A stretch of 64,000 nucleotides of DNA from Lepus europaeus (lineage: Eukaryota > Chordata > Mammalia > Lagomorpha > Leporidae), in the NCBI RefSeq assembly GCF_033115175.1, contig NC_084850.1:110343939-110407938 (forward strand). The letters are read 5' to 3'. Shown here one piece after another: positions 61,836-64,000 of the stretch. The notes under the pieces are model-generated. The model saw nothing but the letters and a program-made list of their open reading frames with translations, did not search any database and had not been told where the DNA came from. The translations under genes and the position numbers were made by a program. Every line of letters starts with the position of its first letter. Position 1 is the first letter of the stretch.

Positions 61836-62647
61836 AGCTACGTCCTCTTACAGCTCTTCTGGTACATGATCACACTGTATTTTACTCACTTAGACATGCA
61901 ACCTCTAGGGCAGAGGTTAGATCTCTCTGACTCTTGCATTCTCTCAATGTCTGCTGCGTCTGGGTTAATTTCTCCGAGTACCCTAGATTACAGAAGCCAT
62001 TCTGTGTACATTCATTCTCATTTATGCTTTCTCATTTGTTTCATGTTTTAAGTCCAAGTTCTCCAACTAGATTTAAACTTTTGGAAGGCAGAGACAGCCT
62101 CCCAGCTTTTTTCCGAGTCTACCACAGTACTCAGCATAGTAACGAGCAATGCGTGTTTTCCTACAAACACTCACCATGAGACCGTGTGGCTCACTGATAG
62201 TATTGCCACACTGCCCTTATTCAACACATCACTTTGCTGACTTTTTCACAGTGAGTCTGAATTCTAAATTCCATCTTGAGGTGTTTGAGCCACAACTTCC
62301 AGACTTGCTAGTGCCTATATCTCAAGCTATGTTCCTTTTAACCCCCAGCAATCCTGCAGACGGGGCTATAGAGGAGCTGTAACTTCACTCTTGCAACACA
62401 AGTGCACATCCCAGAGCATGGCAGACACACAGAACAAAAGAAACTGCTAATGGCTTTCAGAAGAAACATGCGCATGTATGCGGTAACAGGAGAACTCTTA
62501 GTACCTAGCAGAAACCACTGTTTCACACTTTGTAATGAAAGGGGCAGTAAGCTAGGGGAGTCAGACTTCATAAATCTTGAGATGAAATGGAACGAGGGCT
62601 TTCAAAAGACTAGGAGGTCTAGGGACAAAGCTTTTCTTGTTCTCTTA

Positions 62648-62984
62648 ACATTTATTTTTTATTTATTTGAAAGTTATAGTTACAGAGAGAGATGAACACA
62701 GACACACAGACACACACACACACACACACAGAGAGAAAGAATCATCCATCTGCTTCTTTACTACCCAAATGGCCATAGTGGCCAGGGCTATGCTATGCTG
62801 AAACCAGGAGGCAGGAGCTTCTTCTCGGTCTCTCACATGGTTGCAGGGGCCCAAGCCCTTCTACTGCTCTCCCAGGCGCATTAGCAGAGAGTTGGATTGG
62901 AAGTAGAGCAGATGGGATTTGAACCTGCGATATGGGATGCTGGCGTCACAGGTGGTGTAACCTGCTATGCCACAATGCCAGCCC
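62648..62984 (-). mobile_element. CSINE, older copy with (AC)n
   Basis: Reverse copy (TTTATTTGAAAGTTATAG start, CACAATGCCAGCCCC end) with an (AC)n run at about 62699-62730. Confidence 0.9.
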
Positions 62985-63029
62985 CTCTTCTTTCCTTTTC
63001 AGGTCCCTATATATCCTCCTCTTTTTCAT

Positions 63030-63105
63030 CCTATATCTGCCACTTATTTGCTGTGACCTTGGCTAAGACCTCTGAGTCTCAAATTCTGATCTATAAAATT
63101 AAAAT
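63030..63105 (+). mobile_element. MIR remnant
   Basis: TGCCACTTATTTGCTGTGACC then TTGGCTAAGACCTCTGAGTC: MIR core in forward orientation. Confidence 0.6.
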
Positions 63106-63799
63106 ATCTTCCCTCTGGGGACGCACTCTGAAAATTAAACACCACCAGACAAAAATTCAGATTTTTTTGTTCGCAGGAGTTTGAAAAGTACTTAAAAGAA
63201 ATTGAGAGAAGGTGGAGTAACAGGTGGAAGTGAAAGGAGGGAGGGAGAAAGGGAAGGGGTGGTGGTGGTGGTTCCTTTCTGAGATCTGTTTTAGCAGATG
63301 CCAGTGCAGGGCATGAGAGAGAGCCCTGCTATTGGGTGGAGCTGGTCACAGATCACTGCTTCATTTAGAGGGTTTAGGGACTGCTTTCCTCATAAGTCAC
63401 TCCATCGATTTCATCTTGAAGGAAAAGATAAGCGAGAATTTGGGCTTCACAAGTTAAGAATGAAATATATACCTTCACAAAGTTGCCTGTATTAACAGTA
63501 TCAGACAGTTTTCTTTGTTCTTCAATACAAACATATATCTGGAAGGGGAAACCTTCACTTGAGAAAGTCCAAAGCCTCTCTTCAGCATTCCAGACAAGAG
63601 GAATTCTTGGAAAGGGGGTTGCACTCTTAATATCAATCACACCACCAATATGCTCGAGCCCTCCCACTGGGAGACTCTACACTAGTCTCCAGGACCAGGA
63701 ATGTTCACGTGAATCCTGTAACAGAAAGACTGAGCCCTTGGGTTGAGCTATTCGTCCACACAGACATAAAACTCAGTTTTCATGAATCCCTAACATGCG

Positions 63800-63930
63800 A
63801 CCTTAGTCAAGACCTCCGTTACCTCATGTGTCCAATGAGAGCAACCTACCTCATGGAGGTGTAGTGCCTATTACATGAAACACAGCTAAAGTGCTCAGTG
63901 CTGGGCCTGAAACAAAAGGCTTCAACAAAT
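63800..63930 (+). mobile_element. MIR remnant
   Basis: ACCTCATGTGTCCAATGAGAG, CAACCTACCTCATGGAGGTG and AAAGTGCTCAGTGCTGGGCC match the MIR 3' half. Confidence 0.65.
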
Positions 63931-64000
63931 GTCTGGCCAACCACAGCTACCTAACCTCCAAAGCAAAATCAATCTTGACTCATAGGCAGATGTCTCCTAC

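Larger units (their letters stand above)
20011..64000 (-). other. TSPAN7: TSPAN7 gene, 5'-truncated by the window edge
   Basis: Gene-level entry for tetraspanin-7, read right to left. Seen: six coding exons plus a non-coding last exon, all with GT/AG borders. The joined product gives 222 residues with the complete tetraspanin layout from the end of TM1 to the C-terminus. Known: TSPAN7 organises tetraspanin-enriched domains at the plasma membrane, is strongly expressed in neurons, binds PICK1 and affects AMPA-receptor trafficking; its loss or mutation causes X-linked intellectual disability in humans. Inferred: exon 1 and the promoter lie beyond 64000, because no CpG-rich block or matching N-terminal exon is visible and intron 1 is very long in other mammals. 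The coding exons (189, 75, 96, 156 and 84 nt) are all multiples of three and every coding junction is phase 0, so skipping one internal exon would not shift the frame. Confidence 0.95.
41903..64000 (-). other. TSPAN7: Part of intron 1 (at least 22 kb)
   Basis: Starts at the exon 2 acceptor and runs off the window. SINEs cluster at 43951-45131, with others at 48124, 58441, 60861 and 62648. Old L2/MIR remnants are listed separately. Stretches where I see nothing: 41903-43300, 45132-47284, 48451-51394, 53451-57229 and 58781-59637. No candidate first exon or CpG island was seen. Confidence 0.8.

Noticed and set aside
42000-64000. Search for TSPAN7 exon 1 and its promoter
   Set aside because: No CpG-rich block and no frame encoding the N-terminal cytoplasmic segment and first half of TM1 was seen on the minus strand.

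Overview
This is eukaryotic, mammalian nuclear DNA, most likely from a rabbit or close lagomorph. The main evidence is about 32 copies of a tRNA-derived SINE with the lagomorph C-repeat (CSINE) layout: a GGCCGGCGC...GTGG head, a GGTTCGAGTCC Pol III B box, a CATCCCATATGGG block, a (CT)n stretch and a TTTCAAATAAATAAAT-poly(A) tail. They make up about 16% of the window. Ancient L1, L2, MIR, MER5-like hAT, a mariner MITE and an MLT1-like LTR fill in the rest. There is no prokaryotic operon, phage, CRISPR array or tRNA/rRNA gene.

One protein-coding gene is present, on the minus strand: TSPAN7 (tetraspanin-7, also TM4SF2/A15/CD231), a neuronal four-pass membrane protein that is X-linked in other mammals. 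Six coding exons can be placed to the base: 41902-41714, 39320-39246, 36879-36784, 35606-35451, 29210-29127 and 21361-21286 (stop at 21295-21293). All have GT donors and AG acceptors, and all coding junctions are phase 0. Together they encode residues 28 to 249 when numbered on the 249-residue human protein. Exon 1, which carries the start codon and about 27 residues, is not seen and should lie beyond 64000. A strong donor 7 nt after the stop, a 271-nt intron with a TACTAAT-like branch point, and an acceptor at 21015 indicate a last, wholly non-coding exon 8 (21014 to about 20011). It ends at an AATAAA signal (20029-20024).

Layout: 1-20010 is intergenic DNA downstream of TSPAN7, made of old L1 relics (1-2640, 4920-5700, 14650-18440) cut up by younger SINEs. 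20011-21361 holds the 3' exons. 21362-41713 contains introns 6 to 2, with a purine-rich low-complexity tract at 23880-24560. 41903-64000 is part of a long intron 1; it includes a SINE-free stretch of about 10 kb (48451-58440) with a CTCF-like site, a LINE2 relic and a series of MIR remnants.

I found no undescribed biological system here. The items most worth checking are the spliced 3' UTR, the CTCF-like site at 52226-52244, the AT-rich block bounded by a perfect inverted repeat at 58107-58287, the purine-rich tract in intron 6, and the SINE-free exon 4-5 block flanked by oppositely oriented SINEs.
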